Shown piece by piece: positions 17,619 to 25,945 of a stretch of DNA of 64,000 nt (position 1 is its first letter; each line of letters starts with the position of its first letter). The position numbers and the translations under genes are program-made. The notes beneath the pieces are model-generated. The model ran no database searches. It worked only from the letters and a program-made list of their open reading frames with translations, and had not been told where the DNA came from. This DNA comes from Proteiniphilum propionicum (GTDB taxonomy: Bacteria; Bacteroidota; Bacteroidia; Bacteroidales; Dysgonomonadaceae): positions 248,001 through 312,000 of the forward strand of contig NZ_CP073586.1 in NCBI RefSeq assembly GCF_022267555.1, in the 5' to 3' direction.

Positions 17619-20081
17619 TCAATTTCCCGTGGGGGCTGTACTTGTTCCTTGCTGCGTGTTACCCTCTCCCTGCATCACATCTTCGTTGCTGATGCTGCGC
17701 TGCACCTTTTTCATGGATGTTTTCAAGTCGCCAAACCGATATGTCACACTAATCCGGAAATTTCGCATTGGGTTCATGAACTCGCTCTTCTGGGTAAACC
17801 CCACACCAGTGGTGGTGGAGGTAAATGCCCTGTATTTTGAAAATAGATTTTGTATGTTAAGGGCCAGGTCAAGTTTTTTCTCCAAAATGCTTTTTTGAAG
17901 ACTAAAAGAGTAAAAATAGAAAGCCGACTGTACCGTCTGCAACTGAATACGGTTCAAAAACAAACCACCATTGGCACCCACCCTGAAATCCCCGGGAAAG
18001 GTAAAGGTCAATCCGCCAAATGCACGTCCTGAGAAACCACTGTTCTTCAATTCACTGTTTTCTGTGCTTTGGATATCGGTATAATTCAGACCTCCATTCA
18101 GATAGGTGCGAATCATCTGGGTTGGCGTCCAGCTCACGTATACATTCGTTCCTACTGTATGGTTTCGCCCGATGTTGGCGTACGTATTGTGGGTTACCCC
18201 ATTCTGCACAAAGCTGTAACCGGTAACGGCATTTTTTGCGAAAGCGTAACTGAGCGTGACATTGAAGTTCAACTTTTGTGAAAAGGAGCCATAGTTTATG
18301 TTGAAATTGTGCTGCTGCTCCGCATCGAGTCTGGGATTTCCATAACTGATATTGTTGGGGTCCACATCGTTGACATAGGGATTCAGGTACCATATTCCGG
18401 GACGGGAGATACGCATGTTATAGCCCCCGCGTAATGTGTTTGTCATTCCGAGCTGGTAGGAAAGTGTGGCGGAGGGGACCAGATCGAAAAAACCGGTTTG
18501 TATAATCGTATCCAGGTTGTTACTCATGAAGTGGATATTCTGTTCAGTATTTTCAGCGCGCAATCCAAGCTTCATTCCAATTTTACCCGTTTTATAACCA
18601 TAGCCGGCATATCCGGAGGTGATATTCTGGGTATGCTCCAGATCGTTTTTTCGGTCCGGATCGGGCTTCCAGGTACCCTCATTCACATCAAAGAAGGTAT
18701 GATCGGTCCAACTTGAGTTATCTCTGTAAATATACTTTAATCCCGCTTCCACACTATGTTTTCCGTTCAACGGATTCACATAGTCCATCTGGCCTGTGTG
18801 TTCGCTTCCACCGGCATCATTTGCACTTTTTATCCGATGTCCATCAAGGTAATAAAACGAACCCGTCACATCATCATATGTACTTTCATATTCACTGTCG
18901 TTGGGATTATTCTCGAACCGGTATGAGGCGGTGAGCATCTCACCCTTCTTTTTGAAACTACGCTGGTAGTCGGCCGACAGGTTCATCCCGCCAAACTGAT
19001 TCATACTCTCATTGCGTGTTTTATAGCTATAGGACCGGGCACCTGCGGAAAGAGCTTCCTGCAGGTTTAGCGAATTGAATTTTCCTCCAAAGCGGGAGGC
19101 CGACAGGTTGAAGAGATTTAACGTATCCGGTTCAAAACTGATTGATCCGTTCAGGAAGAGCCCGCCTCCATCGCTTTTATTGGTACCGTTGAGGGTGAGG
19201 GTATTTTGTGGATTCGGAGTATATTCTTCCCGCATGAAACCCGACTCCGACTCGGGACGTTTATGATAATAATAGCCGGAATTGCCGGTGAAACCGAACT
19301 TACCATACCTGGTAGCAAGGTAAGCATTACCGCCATATCCACCAAAGGTGTCGCCGTTAGCTCCAACAGATCCGGAATAGCCGTCATCGACACGCTTATC
19401 GGTAACAATGTTGATAATGCCTCCAACCCCTTCTGCATCATACTTAACACCTGGATCCGTAATCACTTCTATATCCTTTACGCTGTTGGCAGGCATACTC
19501 TTCAGTACCTGCGATGGGTTACCTGAAATCATATTTGATGGTTTTCCGTTCAGATATATTTTAAAGTTGCTTGAACCTTTCAACTGAATTTCATCTTCAC
19601 CGTCCACTGTAACAAGCGGTACTTTACGTAACAGGTCTAGTACGTTTGAGGTTGATGATTCAGGATCGTCCTTTGCACTGTAGGTCAGCTTATCTATCTC
19701 AACCTTCACCAAAGGCTTTTGAGCGGTCACGCTCACCTCTTCGAGTTCAATTGAGCTCTCGTCCATTGCAATCTCTCCCAGGTCTAGCGGATTCTGAGAA
19801 GTGGATACTTCAACAAGTTTCTTCAGGCCGTTCATCCCAACAAAATGGAAAATAAATATGTATTTTCCGGGGGTTAGCGCAGTGGAGAAGGTACCGTTCT
19901 CTTGTGTTGCCAGCCTTTTTACTGTATTGGCCGGATTAGACTCACGTGCAACCGAGATGGTAACATATGGCAGTCCGGCCTTGTCATCAGCCGAAACCAG
20001 TTTACCTTTTACGGTGACATTTTGAGCAGTCATACTCATTGATATGACACAGAATAGAACTAAAATCTGAAATAGTTTCAT
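17619..20081 (-). CDS. TonB-dependent receptor, outer-membrane beta-barrel family with carboxypeptidase-like N-domain
   Basis: 820 residues. Signal peptide MKLFQILVLFCVISMSMTAQ, a carboxypeptidase-D-like beta-sandwich (VTVKGKLVSADDKAGLPYVT), a short linker ELEEVSVTAQKPLVKVEIDKL, a plug domain (NVLDLLRKVPLVTVDGEDEI, GVKYDAEGVGGIINIVTDK) and a barrel ending in FRISVTYRFGD. The plug/barrel style is that of the Bacteroidota OMP_b-brl_3 family, not of SusC; there is no SusD partner beside it. The ligand is not evident. A basic, Gln-rich tail follows the last barrel strand. Its upstream region (20082-20260) carries the repeat/palindrome block described separately, which may control it. Confidence 0.9.
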   Translation of the reverse strand: MKLFQILVLFCVISMSMTAQNVTVKGKLVSADDKAGLPYVTISVARESNPANTVKRLATQENGTFSTALTPGKYIFIFHFVGMNGLKKLVEVSTSQNPLDLGEIAMDESSIELEEVSVTAQKPLVKVEIDKLTYSAKDDPESSTSNVLDLLRKVPLVTVDGEDEIQLKGSSNFKIYLNGKPSNMISGNPSQVLKSMPANSVKDIEVITDPGVKYDAEGVGGIINIVTDKRVDDGYSGSVGANGDTFGGYGGNAYLATRYGKFGFTGNSGYYYHKRPESESGFMREEYTPNPQNTLTLNGTNKSDGGGLFLNGSISFEPDTLNLFNLSASRFGGKFNSLNLQEALSAGARSYSYKTRNESMNQFGGMNLSADYQRSFKKKGEMLTASYRFENNPNDSEYESTYDDVTGSFYYLDGHRIKSANDAGGSEHTGQMDYVNPLNGKHSVEAGLKYIYRDNSSWTDHTFFDVNEGTWKPDPDRKNDLEHTQNITSGYAGYGYKTGKIGMKLGLRAENTEQNIHFMSNNLDTIIQTGFFDLVPSATLSYQLGMTNTLRGGYNMRISRPGIWYLNPYVNDVDPNNISYGNPRLDAEQQHNFNINYGSFSQKLNFNVTLSYAFAKNAVTGYSFVQNGVTHNTYANIGRNHTVGTNVYVSWTPTQMIRTYLNGGLNYTDIQSTENSELKNSGFSGRAFGGLTFTFPGDFRVGANGGLFLNRIQLQTVQSAFYFYSFSLQKSILEKKLDLALNIQNLFSKYRAFTSTTTGVGFTQKSEFMNPMRNFRISVTYRFGDLKTSMKKVQRSISNEDVMQGEGNTQQGTSTAPTGN

Positions 20082-20159
20082 TGCGGGTTTTTATAGATTT
20101 TGGAATTTAAAGCATTAAAAGTACATATATATTCGCGAATTCCAGAGAAGACAGGTTAC

Positions 20160-20250
20160 TGTTACATATATTTAACACAGTCCCAGACAAAGTACTTTGC
20201 CTGGGAATTGGCTGATGGAGGCATTGTTACATATATCTAACACAGCCTCC
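20160..20250. repeat. Palindrome and direct-repeat block between TonB receptor and Arc-type gene
   Basis: Two 21-bp near-identical direct repeats (20160-20180 and 20225-20245, one mismatch) start with TGTTACATATAT and end with TAACACAG. Each has inner inverted arms TGTTA/TAACA; the second is also bracketed by GGAGGC (20217-20222) and GCCTCC (20245-20250). Between them at 20181-20206 is a 26-bp palindrome with one mismatch, arms TCCCAG and CTGGGA around CAAAGTACTTTG. The block is 80-170 bp upstream of the TonB-receptor start and just downstream of the Arc-type gene stop. It could be an operator cluster, a terminator pair or a small mobile repeat. Confidence 0.75.
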
Positions 20251-20260
20251 CCAAAAATAA

Positions 20261-20428
20261 TCATTCCGATTTCAAGCGTCCGCTCTTTTTGAGTGCCTGA
20301 TCAAGTATCCATTGAATCTGCCCATTCACACTGCGAAATTCGTCGGCAGCCCATTTCTCAATAGCCTCCATGGTTTCCGGATCTAATCGCAAGGCGAAAT
20401 TTCTAGTCGTTTTTCCTTTTCCAGTCAT
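20261..20428 (-). CDS. Arc-family ribbon-helix-helix DNA-binding protein (55 aa)
   Basis: A 55-residue protein, translated by hand. After a basic start MTGKGKTTR comes the beta-strand NFALRLDPE, then helix 1 (METIEKW-like: TMEAIEKWAADEF) and helix 2 (SVNGQIQWILDQALKKSG). This is the Arc/MetJ ribbon-helix-helix pattern, in which the strand residues contact the DNA major groove as a dimer. The start ATG overlaps the stop of the preceding 46-codon ORF as ATGA and is preceded by GAGAGAAGGAA, so translation is probably coupled. Same direction as the SPFH gene upstream. A repressor of its own operon or of the TonB receptor gene next door is inference. Confidence 0.85.
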   Translation of the reverse strand: MTGKGKTTRNFALRLDPETMEAIEKWAADEFRSVNGQIQWILDQALKKSGRLKSE

Positions 20429-20565
20429 TTTCCTTCTCTCTCCATCTTGCCGGGTTTTGCTGATATCTCTTTCAAATGATATGGATGCTGTTTAGCAATC
20501 AACAACTTCGAACAATTTTTCAGTTTAAACTGCAAATCCATACATCCATATATGTTATGCACCAT
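20425..20565 (-). CDS. Small ORF (46 aa) between SPFH and Arc-type genes
   Basis: A possible 46-residue protein beginning MVHNIYGCMDLQFKLK and ending KPGKMEREGK. I recognise no domain. Support is positional: the start is preceded by a very strong purine-rich site (GAGGAGGAAAGGAGAA) unusual for this genome, it begins 28 bp after the SPFH stop, and its TGA overlaps the ATG of the Arc-type gene. It may be a true small protein or only a translated leader that couples the two genes. Lysine-rich, no membrane segment. Confidence 0.45.
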   Translation of the reverse strand: MVHNIYGCMDLQFKLKNCSKLLIAKQHPYHLKEISAKPGKMEREGK

Positions 20566-20593
20566 TTCTCCTTTCCTCCTCGCAGCCCTTGTC

Positions 20594-21532
20594 TTACTGA
20601 TACAACGTGCCCGTGTTTAATACAGGTTGAGCCGACTCATCGGCGCAAAGTACCACAAGCAGGTTACTCACCATAGCAGCCTTTTTATCACTATCAAGTT
20701 CAACAATACTCTCATCCTCAATTCTGTCGAGCGCCATCTTAACCATAGTAACAGCACCTTCAACTATCTTTTCGCGAGCCGAAATAATTGCTTCAGCCTG
20801 CTGGCGACGAAGCATCACAGCTGCAATCTCGGGTGCATAGGCCAGATAATTGATACGTGCTTCAACGATCTCTATCCCGGCCATATCGAGGCGGCTGTTG
20901 AGCTCTTTCAGCAGGTCATTGTTTATCTCTTCACCACCCGATCGCAATGTAATTTCGTTACCGGTGGCAACATTGTTGTCGTAAGCATATTGCCCGGCAA
21001 CCTGACGCAAAGCAGCATCACTCTGCACAGCGACAAAATTCTCAAATGCGTCCATCTGCTTACTTACAGTGTAAGTAACTGCTCCATCTTTCCCCATCTT
21101 CGATGCCATAGTTTGTGCATCAATCTCAAACATAGCTTTGTAAGTATCCCTCAATTTCCAAACAAGCACCAATCCAATCAGCACCGGATTTCCTACTTTA
21201 TCGTTCACTTTAATTGGCTCAACGTTTAAGTTACGGGCCCTCATAGATAGCTTTTTCCTAGTCATGAACGGATTTACCCAAAAGAATCCGGTCTCTTTAA
21301 GTACACCTTTATATTTTCCGAAGAAAATCATCACAATAGCTTCATTCGGCTCAAGCTTTGTAAAGCCAAACATGAGGATAACCCATACAACAATCATAAA
21401 AATACCTGCAAAAATTCCCCAAACGCCTTGAAAGAAAATCCACATGGTAGCTGCCAACAGAACAAGCAATAAAAAAAGCATCAGGAAGCCATTGGTTTTA
21501 AAACCTTTAAATTTGAATTCATTTGTTTCCAT
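20594..21532 (-). CDS. SPFH/band-7 domain membrane protein
   Basis: 312 residues. Two adjacent transmembrane helices near the N-terminus (about 15-33 and 37-56: LMLFLLLVLLAATMWIFF and FAGIFMIVVWVILMFGF), then an SPFH domain (EPNEAIVMIFFGKYKGVLKETGFFWVNPF) and a long helical region with RRQQAEAIISAREKIVEGAVTM, the usual stomatin-like coiled coil. Such proteins form large oligomers at the inner membrane; their task varies and is not shown here. The C-terminus carries DESIVELDSDKKAAMVSNLLVVLC. It heads a three-gene run with the 46-aa ORF and the Arc-type gene, with a plausible promoter at 21569-21576. Confidence 0.92.
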   Translation of the reverse strand: METNEFKFKGFKTNGFLMLFLLLVLLAATMWIFFQGVWGIFAGIFMIVVWVILMFGFTKLEPNEAIVMIFFGKYKGVLKETGFFWVNPFMTRKKLSMRARNLNVEPIKVNDKVGNPVLIGLVLVWKLRDTYKAMFEIDAQTMASKMGKDGAVTYTVSKQMDAFENFVAVQSDAALRQVAGQYAYDNNVATGNEITLRSGGEEINNDLLKELNSRLDMAGIEIVEARINYLAYAPEIAAVMLRRQQAEAIISAREKIVEGAVTMVKMALDRIEDESIVELDSDKKAAMVSNLLVVLCADESAQPVLNTGTLYQ

Positions 21533-21568
21533 AAATTAAATATTTAAAATGATGTTATTTTGATATCA

Positions 21569-21576
21569 CAAATATA
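21569..21576 (-). promoter_or_regulatory. Predicted -7 box of the SPFH operon
   Basis: On the minus strand the sequence is TATATTTG, matching TAnnTTTG, 37 bp upstream of the SPFH start codon. No convincing -33 TTTG is seen at the expected distance. Confidence 0.35.
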
Positions 21577-21824
21577 TCACTTTTTTTATGATTACGACTC
21601 TTTTCCCTTATTTTTTGCATAATTCCTGCAAATATTCAAATTGATAAGCTATTTTGTCATTCTGTGATTAATATTTCATTGAGTCATCTTTGGAATGTCA
21701 AAAATAAGAGTTTTGAATACTTAACCAGCTGATATTCAAAAGTCGCTTTATTATTAAATAACTTTTCAGGTGGGCACTATATTGCAGTTAAAAGTTATAT
21801 TTTTTTCACCTCGATTCTTTTTCA

Positions 21825-21832
21825 TACTTTTG
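21825..21832 (+). promoter_or_regulatory. Predicted -7 box upstream of the LysO genes
   Basis: TACTTTTG matches TAnnTTTG. Transcription would start near 21839, right at the left end of the inverted-repeat element 21842-21952, so that element would be transcribed as a hairpin-forming leader of the LysO genes. Confidence 0.4.
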
Positions 21833-21841
21833 TTGCACTAT

Positions 21842-21952
21842 TGAGTCTGCTCCGAAAACCCCAAAACCCGATTTCAGAAGGTCGCATCTCGCTGAATATC
21901 AATGGCGTTTTTGTGGAATTTTCAGCAAAAAAGACTTATCGGAGGGGACTCA
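21842..21952. mobile_element. 111-bp MITE-like inverted-repeat element
   Basis: The ends read TGAGTCTGCTCCGAAAA (left) and, on the opposite strand, TGAGTCCCCTCCGATAA (right): 14 of 17 positions agree. A 4-bp direct repeat CTAT flanks both ends (21838-21841 and 21953-21956), as expected of a target-site duplication. No ORF of note lies inside. It sits in the leader of the LysO genes. An alternative is a structured RNA leader formed by pairing of the two ends. Downstream, 21968-22040 holds a GC-richer stretch with an inner CAAGCTTG palindrome that I cannot assign. Confidence 0.5.
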
Positions 21953-22156
21953 CTATTTGAGTTGGGTCAAAAGAGCAAGGGCCAAGCTTGCTTGAGCTTT
22001 GCCAAGGCGAGCAACTTTTTCGTTTAGTGATGTGCAGAAGATTAATTCATTCGGATTTTATTGTCGCGAGCAAAAGCAGAACGAAAATCAAACAATATAA
22101 CAGAGTTCAAAAAGAAGAACGAAAGTCAAAAAATACTATTTAATAAAAATAGCTCA

Positions 22157-22513
22157 ATGATTAAAATTATCCTTTGCATAGTATCCGGTATTCTGGCAGG
22201 ATATATTGTCAGGAACAGAGTCTTTGTGAAACATACCGGAATGCTATTAAGTGTGGTAATAATGCTCTTGCTCTTTTTTCTGGGTGTATCGGTAGGGAAA
22301 AATGAAGAGGTATTAAATAATTTTTCCGCTATCGGACTCGATGCATTTTTATTGACTGTTGGGGGAACAGTGGGCAGCCTGTTATGTGCGAAATGGGTCT
22401 ATAAAAGATTTTTTGACAAATGCTCGAAGGATAAAAACAAAAATAACACAAGTATTAGCCCTTCTTTTTCCGACAAGTCAAACACAAATTTGCCTTATAG
22501 CGAGAACAGTTGA
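22157..22513 (+). CDS. lysO: LysO-type exporter, N-terminal half (DUF340)
   Basis: About 118 residues from the ATG at 22157: MIKIILCIVSGILAGYIVRN and then VVIMLLLFFLGVSVGKNEEVLNNF and ATG-lacking third helix AFLLTVGGTVGSLLCAKWVY. Three membrane segments followed by a charged tail (KDKNKNNTSIS). This is the N-terminal part of the lysine exporter LysO, which in E. coli is one protein of about 300 residues; here it is a separate gene followed after 15 bp by the C-terminal half. Exports L-lysine across the inner membrane in E. coli; the substrate here is inferred. The in-frame extension back to 22061 is basic and not conserved. Confidence 0.8.
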   Translation: MIKIILCIVSGILAGYIVRNRVFVKHTGMLLSVVIMLLLFFLGVSVGKNEEVLNNFSAIGLDAFLLTVGGTVGSLLCAKWVYKRFFDKCSKDKNKNNTSISPSFSDKSNTNLPYSENS

Positions 22514-22528
22514 AATTAAATAAGAGCG

Positions 22529-23131
22529 ATGAGACAATCCCTTATATACCTTCTTCTTTTTATTACCGGTGTTGTGCTTTCAGTGCTGGGATTAATACCT
22601 GAAGCATTGAGTGAAAGCAATATCTCTGAGTGGGTACTTTATCTGTTACTTTTTCTTGTAGGTATTCAGATTGGCTCAGGCAAAAATATGTTCACCGCCC
22701 TGAAAAGGCATGGATGGCAAATCTCACTTATTCCAATAGCCACCACTGTTGGTACTTTTGCCGGAGTAATAATTGTAAGCCTGTTAATACCTGACAGAAG
22801 TGTTACCGACTGCCTTAGCGTAGGCGCTGGTTTTGCCTACTATTCACTCTCGAGTATTATTATCACAGAGTTCAGAGGGGCTGAGTTGGGAACAGTTGCA
22901 TTACTGGCAAATATTATGCGTGAATTCAGCGTACTAATACTGGCCCCAATTATGGTGAAATATTTCGGGAAGTTGGCACCTATCTCGGCAGGTGGCGCCA
23001 CAACAATGGACACAACACTTCCTGTAATTACAAAGTATTCAGGAGAGGAATATATTGTTATTGCTCTTTTTCACGGTATAATAATCGATTTTTCAGTGCC
23101 TTTATGGGTCTCCTTATTTATAAATCTGTAA
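22529..23131 (+). CDS. lysO: LysO-type exporter, C-terminal half
   Basis: 200 residues, almost wholly hydrophobic. LLLFLVGIQIGSGKNMFTALKRHGWQISLIPIATTVGT, then the conserved core VGAGFAYYSLSSIIITEFRGAELGTVALLANIMREFSVLILAPIMVKYFG and APISAGGATTMDTTLPVITKYSG, which are the LysO signatures. It should pair with the preceding small protein to form the complete lysine exporter. The two-gene form occurs in Bacteroidota, so I do not regard it as a frameshifted gene. The 380 bp after it (23132-23510) are AT-rich and hold nothing I recognise. Confidence 0.88.
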   Translation: MRQSLIYLLLFITGVVLSVLGLIPEALSESNISEWVLYLLLFLVGIQIGSGKNMFTALKRHGWQISLIPIATTVGTFAGVIIVSLLIPDRSVTDCLSVGAGFAYYSLSSIIITEFRGAELGTVALLANIMREFSVLILAPIMVKYFGKLAPISAGGATTMDTTLPVITKYSGEEYIVIALFHGIIIDFSVPLWVSLFINL

Positions 23132-23510
23132 CGCTGCAAGAGCATGGGCCTCTCTACCCAAACAAGCTATTAGCAACCTCACTTAGAAATAAGCAGTCGA
23201 TTGCCTGACAGAAAATGGATATATAAAATCAGATATTTAAAATGAACAATAGAAGAAGTATAAAGGAGAATAATTCAGTTAATAGTTGACAGCTCGGTAT
23301 TTTTTTAAAATAATTCTTATATTTCGCTGAATTTCAATAGAGTATGTTGTTTTCGAAGGCTTAAAGTAACATATTTATTGTCAGCATTATAAGTGATGTT
23401 TTAACGAAGTATTAAAAGGTATGATAATAGTATAAAAAAAATCTCAATAATAAAGTAAACAAAAATAGCTGTTATTCTGTTTTTAAGGTCAATGTCAAAA
23501 CTGCCAAAAT

Positions 23511-24650
23511 ATGAGGACACTCATATACTCTTTAATCATTCACCTGACACTAAACATATTGGTTTTCCTAAAAGGGTGGCATGCCTTTGAAGGGAAAAAG
23601 GCGGCACGCTTTATACTATCAACGGTTTTTGGAACAGAACTGCTGGTTTATGCCACTGGCTTTATTTTTTATCGAAATATTCCCGGCCACATTATTCAAT
23701 TTATATTTGTAATGGGTAGCAGCTGGATGCTGTTTCTTTTATATAGTGGTGGACTATGGCTGATTGTTGACATAATCTGGCTCATAGGAAAGAAGCAACT
23801 GCGAAAGCCATGGCTACTGAAAGAGCAACCACAGAAGGTTAGGATTTTCTCATTTCTTATTACCGTTTTCATTGTTTCGTGTATCATGACATACGGCAGA
23901 TACCGGTTCATGCATCCGGTGATACAACAAATAGAGGTTAACGTGAACAAACCGGCAAGAGAACTTGATTCAATAAGGGTTGCAGTAATTGGCGACCTGC
24001 ATTTGGGATACATGATTAACCGCAGACATGCGAAACGATTTGTGGACTTGATTATGGCACAACAACCCGACCTGATTCTGTTCACTGGCGATATTATTGA
24101 TTCATACATTAAGCCTGTTCTGGAATCACGGATGGATGAAGAGCTTTCGAGGCTGTCCGCACCATTAGGGGTGTTCTCCTGCACGGGAAACCATGAATAT
24201 AGATATGATGCCGAGGAGAAAATCAAGCTGCTTAACAATTCCGGCATCGTTATGCTGCGCGATTCAGCTGTTCTTATAGACAGTGCTTTTTATGTTCTGG
24301 GGCGTGAAGACCTGGTCGTCCCTGACCGGAAACCACTACATACCATACTTAATGAGCAAAAGGTGGATATCTCTAAAACAGTGATTGTAATGAATCACAC
24401 TCCTGACAACCTTGATGAAGAGGTTGATGCAGGCGCGGACATCGCGATATACGGGCATACGCACTATGGGCAGGCGTTTCCAGGTAATATCTCAACACGA
24501 ATAATTTTTGAGGTGCCACACGGTTACAAAAGAAAGCGAAACACACATATATATGTAACATCAGGCATCGGGCTTGCGGGGCCACAGTACCGCATAGGCA
24601 CAGTTTCAGAGATGATTATGATGACGGTACACTTTATAAGAAGCCGATAG
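23511..24650 (+). CDS. Membrane-anchored metallophosphoesterase
   Basis: 379 residues. Four N-terminal transmembrane helices (to about residue 135), then a calcineurin-like phosphoesterase domain with all metal motifs: VAVIGDLHLGY, ILFTGDIIDS, FSCTGNHEY, VIVMNHTPDNL and IAIYGHTHYGQAFPGN. The layout is that of YkuE/YaeI-type membrane phosphoesterases, some of which act on lipid-linked pyrophosphates such as UDP-diacylglucosamine; the substrate here is unknown. The domain would face whichever side the even number of helices leaves it on, probably the cytoplasm. Its 3' end overlaps that of murF by 17 bp (convergent genes). Confidence 0.9.
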   Translation: MRTLIYSLIIHLTLNILVFLKGWHAFEGKKAARFILSTVFGTELLVYATGFIFYRNIPGHIIQFIFVMGSSWMLFLLYSGGLWLIVDIIWLIGKKQLRKPWLLKEQPQKVRIFSFLITVFIVSCIMTYGRYRFMHPVIQQIEVNVNKPARELDSIRVAVIGDLHLGYMINRRHAKRFVDLIMAQQPDLILFTGDIIDSYIKPVLESRMDEELSRLSAPLGVFSCTGNHEYRYDAEEKIKLLNNSGIVMLRDSAVLIDSAFYVLGREDLVVPDRKPLHTILNEQKVDISKTVIVMNHTPDNLDEEVDAGADIAIYGHTHYGQAFPGNISTRIIFEVPHGYKRKRNTHIYVTSGIGLAGPQYRIGTVSEMIMMTVHFIRSR

Positions 24651-25926
24651 CCTTTTCCAGGTGTACCGAATGGGAACCTTTCAGGAGGATATAATACCCC
24701 TCTACCGATTCATTCTTCAATGTATCGATAAGCTCCTCCACATTTTCAAATAAACGGTATGTATTATCCGGCTGATATTTAAAAAGTTCCCCTACAAGAT
24801 AAATCTTATCATATGGCTGATCTTTAAGAAACTCCATCATTTTGCGGTGTTCATCATAACACACCTCGCCCAACTCTTTCATCTCTCCCAAGATAACCAT
24901 TTTAGGCAGTATGGAAGGTATTGAGGTGAAGAAATCCAGCGATGCTTTCATGCTGGTGGGGTTGGCATTGTAAGCATCTATTATCAGATCATTTTTTTCT
25001 GTACGTTTAAACTGAGATCTGTGGTTTTTTGGTTCATACTCTTCAAGTGCCGCACTTATAAGCTCTGCGTTGATCCCGAAAAATTTACAGACAGCCACTG
25101 CAGCAATTGCGTTATCGAAATTGAATTCACCCACCAGGCGGGTATTAACCCTGTAGGATTTGTCGAAAAAATTCCAGTCGAACTCCAGAAAAGGGGTTGC
25201 ATCGGCAATGGTACCGGAAGCAAATAACGACAGGTCATTCTTCCCATACAATATTCGCCCCATACCTTCAGATCTTTTATATAATATCTCACTGTCTTTA
25301 TTCACAAATACCTTACCGTTGTGTTCGCGAATAAAATCATAAAGCTCACATTTCGATTTTACAAGATTGTCAAATGAACCAAATCCCTCTAGATGAGCTT
25401 TTCCAACATTGGTGATTAATCCGTAATCGGGCTCAGCAATTGCACACAACTCCAGAATGTCGCCCGGATGATTAGCCCCCATTTCAACTACTCCTATTTC
25501 ATGCGATTTATTCATTGATAGCAACGTAAGCGGTACACCAATATGATTATTAAAGTTTCCCTGAGTGTATGCTACCCTGAACTCTCTGGACAATCCAATG
25601 GCAATAAGTTCCTTTGTAGTGGTCTTGCCATTTGTACCGGTAATTCCTATAATGGGTATTTTAAGTTTTTTACGGTGGTAGTTAGCCATTTTTTGGAGCG
25701 ACTCCAACACATTGTCAACCAGAATTATCCGGTTGTTCTCTTTTTCCGGCTTTTCATCCACTACTGCATATGCACATCCGGCCTCCAAAGCCTCTTCAGC
25801 GAAAAGATTTCCATTGAATCGTTCTCCTTTTAACGCGAAAAAGATAGAACCTTTGGAACATAACCGTGAATCGGTGGTTACAGAGGGATATTTAAGAAAT
25901 ATTGAGTAAAGTTCTGCTGTTTCCAT
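24634..25926 (-). CDS. murF: UDP-N-acetylmuramoyl-tripeptide--D-alanyl-D-alanine ligase
   Basis: 430 residues, three Mur-ligase domains. N-terminal YPSVTTDSRLCSKGSIFFALKGERFNGN binds the UDP substrate; the central ATP loop is GITGTNGKTTTKELI; EMGANHPGDI and NVGKAHLEGFGS follow; the C-terminal domain has DAYNANPTSMKASL. It adds D-Ala-D-Ala to the muramoyl tripeptide in the cytoplasm. It stands apart from any dcw cluster, as is usual for murF in Bacteroidota, and follows the C1 peptidase gene by 19 bp. Confidence 0.97.
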   Translation of the reverse strand: METAELYSIFLKYPSVTTDSRLCSKGSIFFALKGERFNGNLFAEEALEAGCAYAVVDEKPEKENNRIILVDNVLESLQKMANYHRKKLKIPIIGITGTNGKTTTKELIAIGLSREFRVAYTQGNFNNHIGVPLTLLSMNKSHEIGVVEMGANHPGDILELCAIAEPDYGLITNVGKAHLEGFGSFDNLVKSKCELYDFIREHNGKVFVNKDSEILYKRSEGMGRILYGKNDLSLFASGTIADATPFLEFDWNFFDKSYRVNTRLVGEFNFDNAIAAVAVCKFFGINAELISAALEEYEPKNHRSQFKRTEKNDLIIDAYNANPTSMKASLDFFTSIPSILPKMVILGEMKELGEVCYDEHRKMMEFLKDQPYDKIYLVGELFKYQPDNTYRLFENVEELIDTLKNESVEGYYILLKGSHSVHLEKAIGFL

Positions 25927-25945
25927 TTTAAGTATGCCTTTCAGA

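Noticed and set aside
21839-22156. Lysine riboswitch before lysO
   Set aside because: The leader lacks the long multi-helix lysine aptamer; only one long-range inverted repeat is visible.
22061-22156. Basic N-terminal extension of the first LysO protein
   Set aside because: Lysine/asparagine-rich leader with no similarity to LysO; the membrane protein starts at 22157.
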